Below are positions 19,501-28,851 of a stretch of 64,000 nucleotides of DNA, piece after piece. The DNA is from Cecembia rubra. Its GTDB lineage: Bacteria; Bacteroidota; Bacteroidia; Cytophagales; Cyclobacteriaceae. Position 1 is the stretch's first letter. Each line of letters opens with the position of its first letter. The notes below the pieces were generated by a model. The model had not been told where the DNA came from. It worked only from the letters and a program-made list of their open reading frames with translations, and made no database searches. The DNA lies in contig NZ_PYGF01000011.1 in NCBI RefSeq assembly GCF_003014575.1, positions 62,001 to 126,000 of the forward strand. Direction: 5' to 3'. The position numbers and the translations under genes were made by a program.

Positions 19501-19601
19501 ATGCGTTTGACAGAGATCCTTTGGCACCAGGTCTAGAAAGAAGAAATACTTATTTCTTGCCAAGAATCTGGACAATGGGATTAACACTTACATTTAAATA
19601 A
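16566..19601 (+). CDS. SusC/RagA-type TonB-linked outer-membrane transporter (locus 1)
   Basis: The 1,011-residue protein has a signal peptide ending AAAFA-QG. A carboxypeptidase-D regulatory-like domain follows at about 28-112 (REISGTVLDATLKDPLPGV). Next comes the linker VVIGYGTQDKKEITSAV, a plug domain (about 120-235, with GAAGVILITTKKG closing it) and a 22-strand barrel ending in PRIWTMGLTLTFK. It imports a glycan- or peptide-type substrate with its SusD partner, powered by TonB-ExbBD encoded elsewhere. susD follows after 18 bp. No glycoside hydrolase or peptidase gene lies in the locus, so the substrate is not apparent. Confidence 0.97.
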   Translation: MRNYLQKLKALSLIILLMVFSIAAAFAQGREISGTVLDATLKDPLPGVTVLIKGTTRGTTTDLDGRFSLTVQPGDQLLIFSFVGFTTQEIAIGNQSTFSVQLAEDIQSLQEAVVIGYGTQDKKEITSAVASVGAEQFNRGNFPNPTQLLQGKVAGLSVTRPGGNPNAQPTIRLRGISSFGATQSPLIVLDGVIGASIDAVDPNDIESFDVLKDASAAAIYGTRGAAGVILITTKKGAAKKGISSVTINSFGSAEQATNLIPVLSAQEFVERGGVNFGSVTNWRDEILQTAYNGTVNASVTGGFENTTFLASVNYRNNDGVVRGTNRETLNTRFNLNHGALNNRLRMNLNLAFTNTDGTSVNEEAVRYATIYNPTAPIFERDFNPAGETPAQREARLANANRNFGGYFQRSLFDFFNPVALINQQRFTDNFQNALYSYRVEFDLTDKITVASQFSQDRWTRQNTSFFSRQDFATGFGRFGQAGQNIENRNTTVWNGTVRFEDEIADRLNFTFLLGGETQIFERSQVWAASTRFLFDQGPNNLGAGGLRFGPGTDLRSEAERSVLNSVFGRANFNYNNTYFLSASLRAETFSGFGKENQTGLFPAVSAGADFTQIFDMGIFNQFKPRASFGVVGQLPPSPTLALGVFGNGNRIPLNPNEPVNSVFVGINQLSNPNPQLKWETTREFTVGLDFGLWNGKVTGQMDYYRRRIADLLFEVEVPIGAPNEFFPGNFYTAPTIWANLADLTSGGFEFLASVNNINLGNGINWTPSINFTIYQRARIGNIGVGSIGLPEIRRATPGSPGQNNNPIVWNKEGARVGDFWGPRLLGLTDGGEYILSGENPDEFERLGNGLPTGDFGFSNTFTYGNWDLNFLARGSFGHLIYNSFRGFYENADGASNTWNSVITRNTPTNPLVTSTPTFSDLYLERGDFLRLDNLQIGYNIPTRAANLNNLRVYGGVQNLFTITQFSGVDPEVRWEDTPNAFDRDPLAPGLERRNTYFLPRIWTMGLTLTFK

Positions 19602-19619
19602 CATAAACTCAAATTATAT

Positions 19620-21116
19620 ATGTTACGATCGATTAAAACTTTATGTGTGGGAGGCCTGGTGGCGATGACCATGGGGTCTTGTTGGGAATTGGAGCAGGAG
19701 GTGCTTACGGGGCTTACGCAAGAGCAATTGAATGCAAATGTAACTCCGGAGCTAATCGAGGTGCTTAAGCAATCTGCTTATGGTGCGGTAGTGGCGGCTG
19801 GATATGGTTCGCATGGAGGACTTTACAGTATCAATGAGGTTTCTTCTGACCAAATGGCCATCCCTCAAAAGGGAGCTGACTGGGAAGATGGTGGTATTTG
19901 GTTAAGAGCACACAGACATACATGGCTTTCTGTAGATGGTCCTTACAATGGTTCCTGGCAACAGGCCTTCAGGATTGTTGGTGAATGTAACCTACTCTTG
20001 TCACAGTATCCTGATTTGGAAGATCTAGGAGCTGAACTGAGGGTTTTGAGGGCATTTGGATATTTGTTGTTGATTGACAACTTTGGGAATGTGCCTATTA
20101 TCAGAGAAACAGATAGAGGCGGAGCTCCTCCTCAAAATACCAGACAGGAAGTGTTCTCATTTATTGAAACTTCAATCCTTGAAAATGTCGACAAATTGAC
20201 CAAAACCAATACGCGGACCAATCTGAATTATTGGACTGCTCATATGATTTTGGCCAAATTGTACCTGAATGCAGAAGTTTACACAGGAACTGCCAGATGG
20301 GCAGATGCGGAAAGAATATTGGACGTGATTATCAATGAAGGTCCATATTCATTAGCTCCTAATTTCTTCAGTAACTTTTCTGCAAATAATTCCAATTCCC
20401 CGGAGAACATGTTCACCATTCCTTATGATGCTAACAATGCCGGAGGATTTAATATTCATCAGATGACATTCCATTATGCTACGCAGCAAACTTTCGAATT
20501 GCAAGAACAGCCATGGAATGGTTATGCCGCATTGGAGGAGTTTTATAATAGCTTTGAAGATGTCGATGTCAGAAAAGGTAGCTTAAGAGAAGGTCCACAG
20601 TTTAGGTCTGATGGCGTAACTCCAATTATTGATGATGCAGTAGAAGCAACAGACCCTGATGGTCCAGAAATTAACTTTACTCCTTTTATCAATCAATTGG
20701 CTCCTAATGCTTGGAGACAGGCCGGAACCAGAATCAATAAGTTTGAGATCCCTCTGGGTTCTGCGCCTAACCTGAGTAATGACTTCCCTATTTTCAGGTA
20801 TGCAGACGTTCTTCTTATGAAAGCAGAAGCCGCTTGGAGAAGAGGAAATAATGCAGTAGCCCTTCAATTTGTAAACCAAGTGAGGGATAGAGCAAACGTT
20901 CCTGCATTAACCACCATCAATGCAGATGTGTTGTTAGCGGAAAGAGGTAGAGAGTTATTTGCAGAAGCTCACAGAAGGTCTGACCTGATCCGCTTTGGAA
21001 GGTTCAATGCTCCTTGGTGGGAAAAAGCAGCTTCGCAGCCGTTCAGGAACTTGTTCCCAATTCCTGAGAATCAGTTGCAGGCAAATCCTAACCTGAGGCA
21101 GAATCCTGGATATTGA
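19620..21116 (+). CDS. SusD/RagB-type substrate-binding lipoprotein (locus 1)
   Basis: The 498-residue lipoprotein has a lipobox ending MTMGSC with Cys21. The SusD fold is recognisable by the helical TPR-like N-terminal part (LRVLRAFGYLLLIDNFGNVP), the conserved FRYADVLLMKAEAAWRRG segment, and the C-terminal RGRELFAEAHRRSDLIRFGRF followed by NLFPIPENQLQANPNLRQNPGY. It caps the SusC barrel at the cell surface and binds substrate. It lies 18 bp after susC and is followed by a strong terminator, so susCD is its own transcription unit before the FG-GAP genes. Confidence 0.97.
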   Translation: MLRSIKTLCVGGLVAMTMGSCWELEQEVLTGLTQEQLNANVTPELIEVLKQSAYGAVVAAGYGSHGGLYSINEVSSDQMAIPQKGADWEDGGIWLRAHRHTWLSVDGPYNGSWQQAFRIVGECNLLLSQYPDLEDLGAELRVLRAFGYLLLIDNFGNVPIIRETDRGGAPPQNTRQEVFSFIETSILENVDKLTKTNTRTNLNYWTAHMILAKLYLNAEVYTGTARWADAERILDVIINEGPYSLAPNFFSNFSANNSNSPENMFTIPYDANNAGGFNIHQMTFHYATQQTFELQEQPWNGYAALEEFYNSFEDVDVRKGSLREGPQFRSDGVTPIIDDAVEATDPDGPEINFTPFINQLAPNAWRQAGTRINKFEIPLGSAPNLSNDFPIFRYADVLLMKAEAAWRRGNNAVALQFVNQVRDRANVPALTTINADVLLAERGRELFAEAHRRSDLIRFGRFNAPWWEKAASQPFRNLFPIPENQLQANPNLRQNPGY

Positions 21117-21140
21117 TCCTCGGGTTCATACAATTAGAAA

Positions 21141-21170
21141 AAGAAGTGCACCACCGTGCACTTCTTTTTA
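21141..21170 (+). terminator. Rho-independent terminator after susD (locus 1)
   Basis: A perfect 10-bp stem AAGAAGTGCA / TGCACTTCTT with a 6-base loop is followed by TTTTA. It lies 25 bases after the susD stop. Confidence 0.9.
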
Positions 21171-21573
21171 ATTTAAGGAAATTCAGGTACTATGGATGAT
21201 TATTATCAATTTGGAAAAAGTTCATAAGGGGTTAAGATATCTTGTGGAGCGTCATTCGCTTCTCTAACAAAGACAGAAATGTGCGTCACTTTCGAAGGAA
21301 GAATCGCACAAAAATGAGGAGTTCCTTCTCCATCTGTGTAGGATCAGGTAGGCGGTTCAAGTGATTTCATAACCTTTTCTGCAAATACTAAATTTTAATA
21401 TCTCAAGGTGACGAAGTCGGGTAATCTGTTATTGATAGAAAACCTCCCAATTTCCATTCGCTAATTGATTATTCAGCGAATGAGTTTGAAACAAACCTGA
21501 CAGATTTTTGAAATTGGTTTAACCGAGGTATTTTAGTGTTCCCAAACAGCATAAGCTTAATTCATCAATAACC
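21171..21573. other. Intergenic region between susD and the FG-GAP genes
   Basis: No gene is visible. A perfect 8-bp inverted repeat (CATTCGCT / AGCGAATG, 12-base spacer) lies at 21455-21482, about 90 bp before the first FG-GAP gene, and could be an operator. The rest has no recognisable structure. Confidence 0.45.
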
Positions 21574-24500
21574 TTGATTCGCCCGATTTTCATTTTCCTT
21601 TTATTATTGTCAGCTATCTCTTGTTCAAAGAAGGAGGATAGACCTGTACTTTTTGAACTCATGGATAAATCCTGGACAGGGATTGATTTTAGGAATGACT
21701 TGGTATACAATGAAAAGTTCAATCCCTACACTTTTAGAAACTTTTATAATGGTGCTGGGGTAGCATTAGGTGATATCAACAATGATGGCTTGGTGGATAT
21801 TTTTTTGGCTGGGAATCAAACTTCCAACAAACTTTATCTGAACAAAGGAAATTTCCAATTTGAAGATATAACCGAGAAGGCAGGTTTGGCAGTGCCAGGC
21901 ATCTGGTCCACAGGTGTTTCTATGGCGGACGTTAATGGGGATGGGCTCCTTGACATTTATATCTGTAAATCCGGTCCACTAGGAGGATCGGAGCGTCATA
22001 ATTCACTTTACATCAATAATGGAGACCTGACCTTTACCGAAATGGCAAAAGAATTTGGCATTGCTGATGAAGGCCTGTCCCAGCATGCTGTTTTTTTTGA
22101 TTTTGATAAGGACGGAGATTTGGATATGTACCTGCTGAACAATTCGGCCAGATCCATCGGAGTCAATGATTTAAGAATTGGTCAAAGGGATATCAGGGAC
22201 CCTTTTGGAGGTAACAAACTGTACCGAAATGATGGAGGGCGGTTTATCGATGTCAGTGAGGAAGCTGGAATTTACGGGTCCGCCATTGGTTATGGCCTGG
22301 GCGTGACGGTGGCTGATATCAACAAAGATGGTTGGCCGGACCTTTATGTATCCAATGATTTTTTCGAAAAAGACTACCTCTATATCAATAAGGGAGACGG
22401 AACCTTCAGAGAAGCCTTAGAAGAAATGATTACGGAAATCAGTATGGGGTCTATGGGGGCTGATATTGCAGATCTGAATAACAATGGTTGGCAGGATATT
22501 TTTGTAACGGAAATGCTCCCTGCCAATATGGAACGTGTCAAAACCAAAACACCTTTTGAAGAATGGGATAAATATCAGGCCAATGTAACGGCAGGCTATT
22601 TTCACCAGTTTACACGGAATACCCTTCAAAGAAACTTGGGCTATCAGCCCGATTCCGATCTTCCCCACTTTATTGATGTTGCTAGGCAATCAGGGGTGCA
22701 TGCTACCGATTGGTCTTGGGGTGCTCTGATTTTTGATGCAGATAATGATGGCCTAAGGGATATATTTGTTGCCAACGGCATTGTAAAAGACCTTACTGAT
22801 TTTGATTACGTCGATTATTATGTCAACAACCAAAATCTCATTTCCCAATTCAAGAAGGATTCGATTTTACTGACCAAAATGATCGATGAGTTCCCTTCCA
22901 ATCCCTTAAGGAATTATCTCTTCAAAAACCTTGGGGATTTCCATTTTGAAGATATCGCCGGAGCTGAGGGGATGGGTCAGCTCACATTTTCTACAGGGGC
23001 GGCTTATGCAGATCTGGACAATGACGGAGACCTTGACTTGGTGATCAATAACCTCAATGGGGAAGTTTTTTTGTTTAAAAATAATAGCCGTGAGCTTAAT
23101 GGATATCACTTTCTGCAATTTGAACTTTCCGGGCAATTTGGTGCACAGGTGACTTTGTATAAGGGCGATCATTTGTTTTTTGCGGAGCACAATCCAGTAA
23201 AGGGCTATATGTCCTCCGTGGATCACCGCCTACATTTTGGTTTGGGAAATATTGACCGCCTGGACTCTGTGCATATCCTTTGGCCCAATGACAAATTGAC
23301 GGTGCTCAAAAGTGTCGAGGCTGATCAAGTCTTGGTATTGGATCCAGAATCTGCCGAGGAAAATAAAGCAGTATTTAAAGGTCCTACCCATACAAGATTA
23401 TTAAAGAAATCTCAATCCAGGATTCCCTGGAAACATCAGGAAAGTGATTTTATAGATTTTGACAGGGACAGGTTACGTTTCCATATGATTTCGAATGAAG
23501 GACCCAAACTGGCTATTGCGGACATCAATGGAGATGGATTGGATGATCTCTTTTTACCAGGAGCACGAGGGCAGGCATCAGTCATCCATTTGCAACAGCC
23601 CAATGGTGATTTTATCCTCCATCAGGTCTTTGAGGAAGATCAATTGTCCGAAGATGTGGGAGCTGTATTTTTTGATGCCAATTCAGATGGATTCTTGGAT
23701 TTATATGTCCTAAGCGGAAGCTTGGAGTTTGGTAGTCGTAACCCGAATTACCAAGACCGATTGTATATCAATAACGGGAAAGGGATATTTGAAAGAAAGG
23801 TGGATCACTTGCCCATGCGTTTTGAAAGTTCTTCCTTTGTCCGGGTTTTTGACCATAATGGAGATGGTGCGCCTGATTTGCTGGTAGGTACAAGGACCAT
23901 TCCTTTTGCTTATGGAGTTGCAGGGGATGTAGTGATTTTAGAAAACCAGGGAGATGGCAAATTCCTTGATAAAACCAATGAGTTGGCCTCTGGTTTAAAA
24001 GGGCTTGGAATGACAAGGGATGCGTGGGTAGGAGACCTGAATGGGGATGGAATACAAGAGTTAGTTATCGTAGGGGAATGGATGCCGATCAAAGTATTTC
24101 AAAAAAAGGATGGACAATACCAGGATGTATCTGTTGAATTTGGCTTTGGGAAAACCGGAGGATTATGGAATACCGTTCATGTGGCCGATTTAAATGGGGA
24201 CGGTTGGCCGGATTTATTGGTAGGGAACATGGGAATCAACACCCGGTTGAAAGCCACTGTTAAAGAACCTATGAATTTGTATGTCAATGACTTTGATCGT
24301 AATGGAAGTATTGAGCAGATCTTGACCCAATATGAATCAGGGAAATCTTTTCCGCTGGTTCTTAAATCTACTCTCCTGAAACAATTGCCTGGATTAAGAA
24401 AGCAATTGCTTTCCTACGATATTTACAAGGACAAAACGATGAGGGATTTATTTCCTGAAGAATTACTTACTCAAAGCCAGGTGTTGGAAGTTCATAACTT

Positions 24501-24876
24501 AGAGACTTCTATTTTCCTCAATCAAGGAGATGGCAAGTTTGTAAAAGGGAATTTACCCCAATTGGTTCAGGCCAGTCCTGTTTATGCTTTTGCAACTTGG
24601 AAGGACAAGCAAGGAAAAATGCATTTATTTATGGGCGGCAACCATAGCAGAATCAAGCCCGAACTAGGCATTAATATGGGAAGCTTCGGATGGCACTTGA
24701 TGGGAGGTGAGGATATTTATTCACTTGAAGTAGTACCTGTTGAAAAATCCGGCTTATTTGTCAGGGGAGAAATCAGGGATTTGCAGGTAATCGAAACTGC
24801 AAAAGGCAAAGCACTGATTGTTGCAAAGAATAATGATAAGGTAGAAATATTTGATTTGCCCGATAAGAGGGATTAA
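21574..24876 (+). CDS. FG-GAP/VCBS and ASPIC-UnbV repeat lipoprotein, paralog 1
   Basis: The 1,100-residue lipoprotein (Cys17 after LLSAIS) has a first array of integrin-like FG-GAP/VCBS repeats at about residues 60-500. Calcium-loop motifs are GDINNDGLVD, DVNGDGLLD and DFDKDGDLD. An ASPIC/UnbV module follows at about 520-590 (SSVDHRLHFGLGN...WPND). A second FG-GAP array runs to about residue 970 (DINGDGLDD, DHNGDGAPD, DLNGDGWPD). The family is widespread in Bacteroidota without a known biochemical role. Translation starts at TTG 21574, as no in-frame ATG precedes the signal sequence. It heads a cluster with two paralogs; its predicted place is the cell surface or periplasm. Confidence 0.9.
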   Translation: MIRPIFIFLLLLSAISCSKKEDRPVLFELMDKSWTGIDFRNDLVYNEKFNPYTFRNFYNGAGVALGDINNDGLVDIFLAGNQTSNKLYLNKGNFQFEDITEKAGLAVPGIWSTGVSMADVNGDGLLDIYICKSGPLGGSERHNSLYINNGDLTFTEMAKEFGIADEGLSQHAVFFDFDKDGDLDMYLLNNSARSIGVNDLRIGQRDIRDPFGGNKLYRNDGGRFIDVSEEAGIYGSAIGYGLGVTVADINKDGWPDLYVSNDFFEKDYLYINKGDGTFREALEEMITEISMGSMGADIADLNNNGWQDIFVTEMLPANMERVKTKTPFEEWDKYQANVTAGYFHQFTRNTLQRNLGYQPDSDLPHFIDVARQSGVHATDWSWGALIFDADNDGLRDIFVANGIVKDLTDFDYVDYYVNNQNLISQFKKDSILLTKMIDEFPSNPLRNYLFKNLGDFHFEDIAGAEGMGQLTFSTGAAYADLDNDGDLDLVINNLNGEVFLFKNNSRELNGYHFLQFELSGQFGAQVTLYKGDHLFFAEHNPVKGYMSSVDHRLHFGLGNIDRLDSVHILWPNDKLTVLKSVEADQVLVLDPESAEENKAVFKGPTHTRLLKKSQSRIPWKHQESDFIDFDRDRLRFHMISNEGPKLAIADINGDGLDDLFLPGARGQASVIHLQQPNGDFILHQVFEEDQLSEDVGAVFFDANSDGFLDLYVLSGSLEFGSRNPNYQDRLYINNGKGIFERKVDHLPMRFESSSFVRVFDHNGDGAPDLLVGTRTIPFAYGVAGDVVILENQGDGKFLDKTNELASGLKGLGMTRDAWVGDLNGDGIQELVIVGEWMPIKVFQKKDGQYQDVSVEFGFGKTGGLWNTVHVADLNGDGWPDLLVGNMGINTRLKATVKEPMNLYVNDFDRNGSIEQILTQYESGKSFPLVLKSTLLKQLPGLRKQLLSYDIYKDKTMRDLFPEELLTQSQVLEVHNLETSIFLNQGDGKFVKGNLPQLVQASPVYAFATWKDKQGKMHLFMGGNHSRIKPELGINMGSFGWHLMGGEDIYSLEVVPVEKSGLFVRGEIRDLQVIETAKGKALIVAKNNDKVEIFDLPDKRD

Positions 24877-24947
24877 GTTTAGGGACTTCAAAGCTTGAAG
24901 TGCAAATATAGATTAATAAGAGGATGTATATTTTGAGATTCGATAAG

Positions 24948-25535
24948 ATGAATAGCAGTAAAATGTTGATGGGATTGATGAGCCTGATGCTGCTGGCCTG
25001 TCAGCCTAAATCGGAATATCAGAGAATAAAAGAAAAAGAACTGGCATCTGGCAAAATGGTTGAGGAGCTTTTTCTTGACTTAAGGTTTGGAATGGGAAGG
25101 AAAGAGTTTTTTACTACCTGTTGGGAACACAATAAAAATGGTGTCTTGACCAATGGAGCCCATTATCTCCAAGTCCAGTATAAACCTGTTATGCCATCAG
25201 GTAAAGATGCCTTAATGCATTTTTATCCCCAATTTGAAGATAACAAGCTTTACTATATGCCTATGGAGTTCAGTTATCCCAATTGGTTTCCGGGGAATGA
25301 GGAGTACTCCAATGAGAAGTTGTTGGAAGATGTATTGGGCTTGTTGAAAGAATGGTATGGGGAAGGTTTTTTTGAGGTAGCCAATAGGGATCGTTCGGTC
25401 TCTGCCTTTGTGAAAATTGATGGCAACCGGTTGATTAGGGTGTTCAAAAAAAACTTAACCACTATAAGAGTTGAAATGCTTGACCTTAGGGTGAAGGACC
25501 TCTCTGAAATGAACAAGAATGATGAAGCAGCTTAA
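24948..25535 (+). CDS. Small lipoprotein of unknown function inside the FG-GAP cluster
   Basis: The 195-residue lipoprotein has a lipobox ending MLLAC with Cys18. The mature part is soluble and mixed alpha/beta. An early helix (MVEELFLDLRFGMGRKEFFTTC) and a central run FYPQFEDNKLYYMPMEFSYPNW are followed by a C-terminal half that ends with a strand-like VEMLDLRVKDLSEMN. I do not recognise a family. Its stop lies 17 bases inside the next FG-GAP gene, so the two are probably translationally coupled and may act together. ATG 24948 is preferred over an ATG eight codons upstream because it gives a compact lipoprotein signal. Confidence 0.8.
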   Translation: MNSSKMLMGLMSLMLLACQPKSEYQRIKEKELASGKMVEELFLDLRFGMGRKEFFTTCWEHNKNGVLTNGAHYLQVQYKPVMPSGKDALMHFYPQFEDNKLYYMPMEFSYPNWFPGNEEYSNEKLLEDVLGLLKEWYGEGFFEVANRDRSVSAFVKIDGNRLIRVFKKNLTTIRVEMLDLRVKDLSEMNKNDEAA

Positions 25536-28500
25536 AAATAGCATTTATGTGGGAAGCTTGCTTTCCATCATGGTGATTTCCTGCCAAGAAAAGGAAACAG
25601 AAAATAAGGATTTTCTATTTGAAAAAGTTGAATCATCTTATTCAGGAGTTCATTTTCGGAATGATCTCAAATTCGATGAGAAGTTCAATATTTTCACCTA
25701 TCGGAATTTTTATAATGGTGGAGGAGTGGCTCTTGGAGATGTCAATAATGATGGCCTGATTGATATTTATCTGACTTCCAATCAGGGAGAAAATAAATTG
25801 TACCTGAATGAAGGAGACTTTAAGTTCCGTGATATTACCTCCGAAGCAGGGGTAGCCGGCACAAGGGCATGGAGTACAGGGGTAGCTATGGCGGATGTGA
25901 ATGGGGATGGTTGGTTGGATATCTATGTATGCAATTCAGGAGACATCAAAGGAGACAATAAACAAAATGAGTTGTTTATCAATAACGGGGATGGAACATT
26001 TTCGGAAATGGCCGAGCAATACGGTTTGGCAGATCAGGGATTTTCCACTCACGCAGTATTTTTTGATTATGACAATGATGGCGACCTTGATGTGTACTTA
26101 TTGAACAACAGCTATCAAGCTATAGGTAGCTTCAATAAAATGCAAAATGAAAGACCAAGAAGAGATCCAGTGGGGGGGGATAAGCTTTTTAGAAATGATG
26201 GGGATAGGTTTACAGATGTTTCAGAAGAAGCAGGTATTTATGGATCTGTAATTGGCTTTGGTCTTGGAATCACCATCGGAGATGTCAATCGGGATGGTTG
26301 GATGGATATCTTCATTTCCAATGATTTCTTTGAAAGGGATTACCTCTATATCAACAATCAGGATGGCACTTTTACCGAAAGCCTGACAGATTACATGAGG
26401 TCAACTTCAGCGGCATCCATGGGGGCTGATATCGCGGATATCAATAACAATGGGTATTTGGATATTTTTGTCACCGATATGTTGCCGGAGTCATCCCAAA
26501 GGCTCAAACAGATCACTACTTTTGAGAGTTGGGACAAGTTTCAGTTCAATGTGCAACATGGTTATCATTACCAATATAACCGCAATATGCTCCATGTCAA
26601 CAATGGAGATGGTACTTTTTCAGATATGGGCCGTCTTGCAAATGTAGAGGCTACAGATTGGAGTTGGGCGGCTTTGATGTTTGATATGGACAATGATGGT
26701 TTGAAGGACATTTTTGTTGCAAATGGCATTTACCAAGACCTGACAGATCTGGATTACCTGAATTTCATTGACAATGAGGAAACCAAAAGGGCTATCATTT
26801 CTCAGGATGGGGTGGATTACAGGAAGTTGATTGATCCAATGCCTATCAATCCGGTTTCCAATTATGCTTTTAAAAATAAAGGTAACCTGGAATTTGAAAA
26901 TGTCATCCATCAGTGGGGGATGGGAGATCCTGTGCATTCCAATGGCTCCGCTTATGGAGACCTGAACAATGATGGAGCAATGGACCTGGTGATCAACAAT
27001 GTGAACAGTGAAGTTCTAATTTTCAAAAACAAGAGCTTGGAACTTCTACCGGAGAATCATTATCTGAAAGTTCATCTGAAAGGAAAGGGTGCAAATACCT
27101 CAGCTATCGGTACTCAGGTACGCCTACTTATAGGAGATCAGCAATTGTACCAGGAGCAAATGCCCAATAGAGGTTTTCAGTCTTCAGTGGACTATAGGTT
27201 GAATTTTGGATTGGGAAAAGCTGATAAAATCAATGAGGTTCAGGTAAGATGGCCTGATGGCAAGATTACCATTTTAAATGATGTGGGAGTGAACCAGATT
27301 TTGGAATTGAATTGGAGTGATGCAGTTGAGCCTCCTGCCGGATTTATCTTTTTCAAAGAACCCCAGGGACAGATTTTCCAAAAAGCATCTAATGAGATTC
27401 TGGATTTCGTTCACAAGGATAACCAATTTATAGATTTTGATAGGGACAGACTGACTTACCATATGCTTTCCACAGAGGGGCCAAAAGCTATTTGGGGAGA
27501 TGTCAATGGAGATGGATTGGAAGATGTTTATTTAGGTGGGGGTAAAGGCTTTTCCGGACAGCTTTTCATACAACAAACTAATGGAACTTTCAGGAAAACT
27601 GTTCAAGAATCCCTTTTTGCAGACCGATTTTCAGAAGACACCCACGGCGTATTCCATGATTTCAATGGGGATGGGCATTTGGATTTATTTGTAGCTTCCG
27701 GAGGCAACGAATCTGGATTTGGTGCATTGGATCTCTCCGATCGTTTATATATCAATGATGGCAAAGGTAATTTTACCAAGTCAGAAAGTAGTGGGCTTGC
27801 TAATTTTAAGAACAGCAGTTCAGTAGTCCGCCTGATCGATGTAAATGGGGATGGGATTAAGGATCTTTTTGTAGGATCGCGGGTAGTGCCCTTTCTTTAT
27901 GGGGTAAATCCAAATTCCCAAATTTTGATTTCTGATGGTAAAGGTACTTTTAGAGAAGGAACGGCTCAGTTTGCCCCAAGTTTAAATGAAATTGGGATGG
28001 TTACCGATGCAGCTGTGGTTGATTATGATGGAGATGGGAAGGAGGATTTGATTTTAGTAGGAGAATGGATGGCGCCAACTTTCCTTAGAAATACAGGCAA
28101 AGGCCTTGAAAAAATAGCCATGCCTGAAATGCAGCAGTACAAGGGCTGGTATCAGGCTATAGCTACAGGGGATTTCAACGGGGACGGCAAAGTAGATTTT
28201 ATTTTGGGAAACCATGGTTTGAATACAAGGTTTAAAGCCAATCAGGAAAGGCCGATCAGAATGTTTGTTAATGATTTTGATCAAAATGGCTCCGTAGAGC
28301 ACCTATACGTCCAAAAAGAAGGAGGAAGACATGTGCCATTTACGCTTAAGCATCAGCTGGAACAACAAGTACCTTCTATCAAAAAGCGGTTTTTGAAATA
28401 CAGCGCTTATAATGATAAATACATGGAGGATATTTTCACTCCTCAGGAGCTCAAAAATGCGGTAATGCAGGAAGTTAATTTCCTTTCTTCTGCGATTTTG

Positions 28501-28851
28501 ATCAATCAAGGGGAAGGCAAATTTGAGGTAAAAGCATTGCCAAGGGAAGCCCAGAGAAGTTGGATGTATGCGGTTTTGGTCACAGACCTCAATGGGGATG
28601 GTGCGGACGACTTGATTATGGCAGGAAATTTAAGCGGGGCGCAACCACAGGTTGGCCAATATGACGGCAGCTATGGGGAGGTTTTGTTAGGAGATGGAAA
28701 AGGGGATTTCGCATATATCCCCAATAGGACACACGGGCTTCAGCTCCAAGGAGATATCAGGGATTTACAATTGGTGGAATTGAAAGGGGCCAAAATTCTA
28801 ATGGTGGTAAAGAACAACGCCCCCATTGAATTTTGGAAAGTTAAGGAATGA
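25519..28851 (+). CDS. FG-GAP/VCBS and ASPIC-UnbV repeat lipoprotein, paralog 2
   Basis: The 1,110-residue lipoprotein (Cys22 after MVIS) is collinear with the 21574 gene. It opens with the shared block FRNDLKFDEKFN...YRNFYNGGGVALGDVNNDGLIDIY. The first propeller-type FG-GAP array is followed by ASPIC/UnbV at about 529-597 (SSVDYRLNFGLGKA...WPDGK, the best match of the three to the family consensus) and a second array (DVNGDGLED, DFNGDGHLD, DFNGDGKVD). It overlaps the small lipoprotein gene upstream by 17 bp and the third paralog downstream by ATGA. This supports one operon. Confidence 0.92.
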   Translation: MMKQLKNSIYVGSLLSIMVISCQEKETENKDFLFEKVESSYSGVHFRNDLKFDEKFNIFTYRNFYNGGGVALGDVNNDGLIDIYLTSNQGENKLYLNEGDFKFRDITSEAGVAGTRAWSTGVAMADVNGDGWLDIYVCNSGDIKGDNKQNELFINNGDGTFSEMAEQYGLADQGFSTHAVFFDYDNDGDLDVYLLNNSYQAIGSFNKMQNERPRRDPVGGDKLFRNDGDRFTDVSEEAGIYGSVIGFGLGITIGDVNRDGWMDIFISNDFFERDYLYINNQDGTFTESLTDYMRSTSAASMGADIADINNNGYLDIFVTDMLPESSQRLKQITTFESWDKFQFNVQHGYHYQYNRNMLHVNNGDGTFSDMGRLANVEATDWSWAALMFDMDNDGLKDIFVANGIYQDLTDLDYLNFIDNEETKRAIISQDGVDYRKLIDPMPINPVSNYAFKNKGNLEFENVIHQWGMGDPVHSNGSAYGDLNNDGAMDLVINNVNSEVLIFKNKSLELLPENHYLKVHLKGKGANTSAIGTQVRLLIGDQQLYQEQMPNRGFQSSVDYRLNFGLGKADKINEVQVRWPDGKITILNDVGVNQILELNWSDAVEPPAGFIFFKEPQGQIFQKASNEILDFVHKDNQFIDFDRDRLTYHMLSTEGPKAIWGDVNGDGLEDVYLGGGKGFSGQLFIQQTNGTFRKTVQESLFADRFSEDTHGVFHDFNGDGHLDLFVASGGNESGFGALDLSDRLYINDGKGNFTKSESSGLANFKNSSSVVRLIDVNGDGIKDLFVGSRVVPFLYGVNPNSQILISDGKGTFREGTAQFAPSLNEIGMVTDAAVVDYDGDGKEDLILVGEWMAPTFLRNTGKGLEKIAMPEMQQYKGWYQAIATGDFNGDGKVDFILGNHGLNTRFKANQERPIRMFVNDFDQNGSVEHLYVQKEGGRHVPFTLKHQLEQQVPSIKKRFLKYSAYNDKYMEDIFTPQELKNAVMQEVNFLSSAILINQGEGKFEVKALPREAQRSWMYAVLVTDLNGDGADDLIMAGNLSGAQPQVGQYDGSYGEVLLGDGKGDFAYIPNRTHGLQLQGDIRDLQLVELKGAKILMVVKNNAPIEFWKVKE

